Shown here one piece after another: positions 63,319-64,000 of a stretch of DNA of 64,000 nucleotides. The first letter of the stretch is position 1, and each line of letters opens with the position of its first letter. A model generated the notes under the pieces. It searched no databases and was not told where the DNA came from. It was given only the letters and a program-made list of their open reading frames with translations. The DNA is from Wukongibacter sp050859025 (lineage in GTDB: Bacteria; Bacillota; Clostridia; Peptostreptococcales; Caminicellaceae), in the NCBI RefSeq assembly GCF_050859025.1, contig NZ_CP138200.1, forward strand, positions 1,302,001 through 1,366,000, in the 5' to 3' direction. The position numbers and the translations under genes were made by a program.

Positions 63319-64000
63319 ATGTTACACTTTAGAATGATAAAGGCTAAAGATCTAATGGACGCTAATATACATGGACTTGATAAGGATTGTACAATTGAAG
63401 ATGCAATTGAATATATGATAAAAAATAAGGTAAATAATATACCAATAGTAGATAAATCTAATAGATTAGTAGGAATATTACCTAAGAATAATATTCTAAA
63501 TTCTATCAAAAATTATAGAGACCTTTCAATAAAGATATTAGATATTTCAATGAAGAAAAGTAAAGATGTATGTTTAAGTAAAGAGCAAGATGCAAATTTG
63601 ATTTATAATAAAGATTATGAAGAATTCTTTGTTATAGATGAAGAAAGTAGATTATGTGGTTTGCTCAGTAAATCTAAGTATCTTTCTCAGCAGGTAGATT
63701 TCCTGCTTTTGAGTATTAACTCCATCATTGAATCTACTAATCATGCAATAGTAGCTATTGATAAGAATTTTAATGTTATTATTTTCAATAATGCAGCAGA
63801 GAAAATTATAGGAGTGAAAGCCCATGATGCCTTAGGGAAAAAAGTTGATGAGGTTCTACATACTTCGCAGCTGCCAAGTATAATTGAAACTGGAAAAACA
63901 GTTATTAACTCCCTTACATATATTAATGAAAAGAAAATTATTACAAACCGAGCCCCTATAATAGAAAATGGTGAAATTATGGGGGCAATAGCACTATTTT
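63319..64000 (+). CDS. CBS- and PAS-domain protein, probably a sigma-54 activator (3' end outside window)
   Basis: The frame is open to the last base. Residues about 8-120 form two CBS-like motifs (VNNIPIVDKSNRLVGIL and EEFFVIDEESRLCGLL), which bind adenosyl nucleotides in other proteins. A PAS domain follows (SINSIIESTNHAIVAIDKNF, then NRAPIIENGEIMGAIALF). This order, CBS-CBS-PAS, is typical of the N-terminus of certain RocR/TyrR-type sigma-54 activators in Clostridia, but the AAA+ part lies beyond the window. ATG 63319 follows AAAGAGGTGA. Confidence 0.8.
   Translation, partial: MLHFRMIKAKDLMDANIHGLDKDCTIEDAIEYMIKNKVNNIPIVDKSNRLVGILPKNNILNSIKNYRDLSIKILDISMKKSKDVCLSKEQDANLIYNKDYEEFFVIDEESRLCGLLSKSKYLSQQVDFLLLSINSIIESTNHAIVAIDKNFNVIIFNNAAEKIIGVKAHDALGKKVDEVLHTSQLPSIIETGKTVINSLTYINEKKIITNRAPIIENGEIMGAIALF

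Overview
The window is AT-rich DNA from a Gram-positive anaerobe of the Clostridia, probably an amino-acid or peptide fermenter of the Tissierellales type. That lineage is inferred from codon use, strong GGAGG ribosome-binding sites with frequent TTG and GTG starts, the gene order gerM-rph-rdgB-yfcE, two complete oligopeptide transporters and three sigma-54 activators; it is not proven. Most genes lie on the + strand.

Layout. 1-5.2 kb: a sensor kinase (5' end cut by the window) and an NtrC-type activator, followed by glutaminase and an alanine/glutamine-type sodium symporter. The glutaminase gene has a near-perfect -24/-12 promoter with three 16-bp operator-like palindromes upstream, so this reads as a self-contained glutamine-use module. 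5.6-17.7 kb: a complete type I-B CRISPR-Cas locus: WYL regulator, cas6, cas8b, cas7, cas5, cas3, cas4, cas1, cas2, leader, then an array of 41 intact 30-bp repeats, 41 spacers and a decayed last repeat. 17.8-18.5 kb: two small genes, one a ribbon-helix-helix protein. 18.8-23.1 kb: pcrA and ligA. 24.1-34.5 kb: oppBCDF and three paralogous peptide-binding lipoproteins. 34.6-44.7 kb: an integral-membrane transporter, a tiny cysteine-rich protein, two unknown proteins, a PurM/HypE-like protein, a cell-wall amidase, a UPF0316 protein and GerM. 45.6-47.4 kb: rph, rdgB and a YfcE-type phosphodiesterase. 47.5-48.3 kb: seven tRNA genes (Pro, Gly, Arg, His, Gln, Lys, Leu).

48.4-51.75 kb is a decayed mobile island directly after the tRNAs. 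It has a less AT-rich look, a methyltransferase and a YeiL-like regulator sharing one operator, TnpV and excisionase pseudogenes, and the 3' end of a group II intron. 51.8-56.8 kb: a class III aminotransferase with its own -24/-12 promoter, the likely cognate PAS-type sigma-54 activator, and an alanine-dehydrogenase/transhydrogenase-like protein. 57.4-63.1 kb: a second peptide transporter (binding protein, then dppBCDF). The window ends inside a gene encoding CBS and PAS domains, probably a third sigma-54 activator.

The intergenic DNA is unusually rich in palindromic repeats. One family of about 105 bp has eight copies in the window and has the build of a non-autonomous miniature element; a second family has two near-full copies and one fragment, and several single large hairpins occur. 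The most informative observations are the glutaminase promoter architecture, the hairpin families, two CRISPR spacers that hit the same target on opposite strands, the palindrome shared by yeiL and the methyltransferase, and two genes whose reading frames appear to begin with AUA or AUU.
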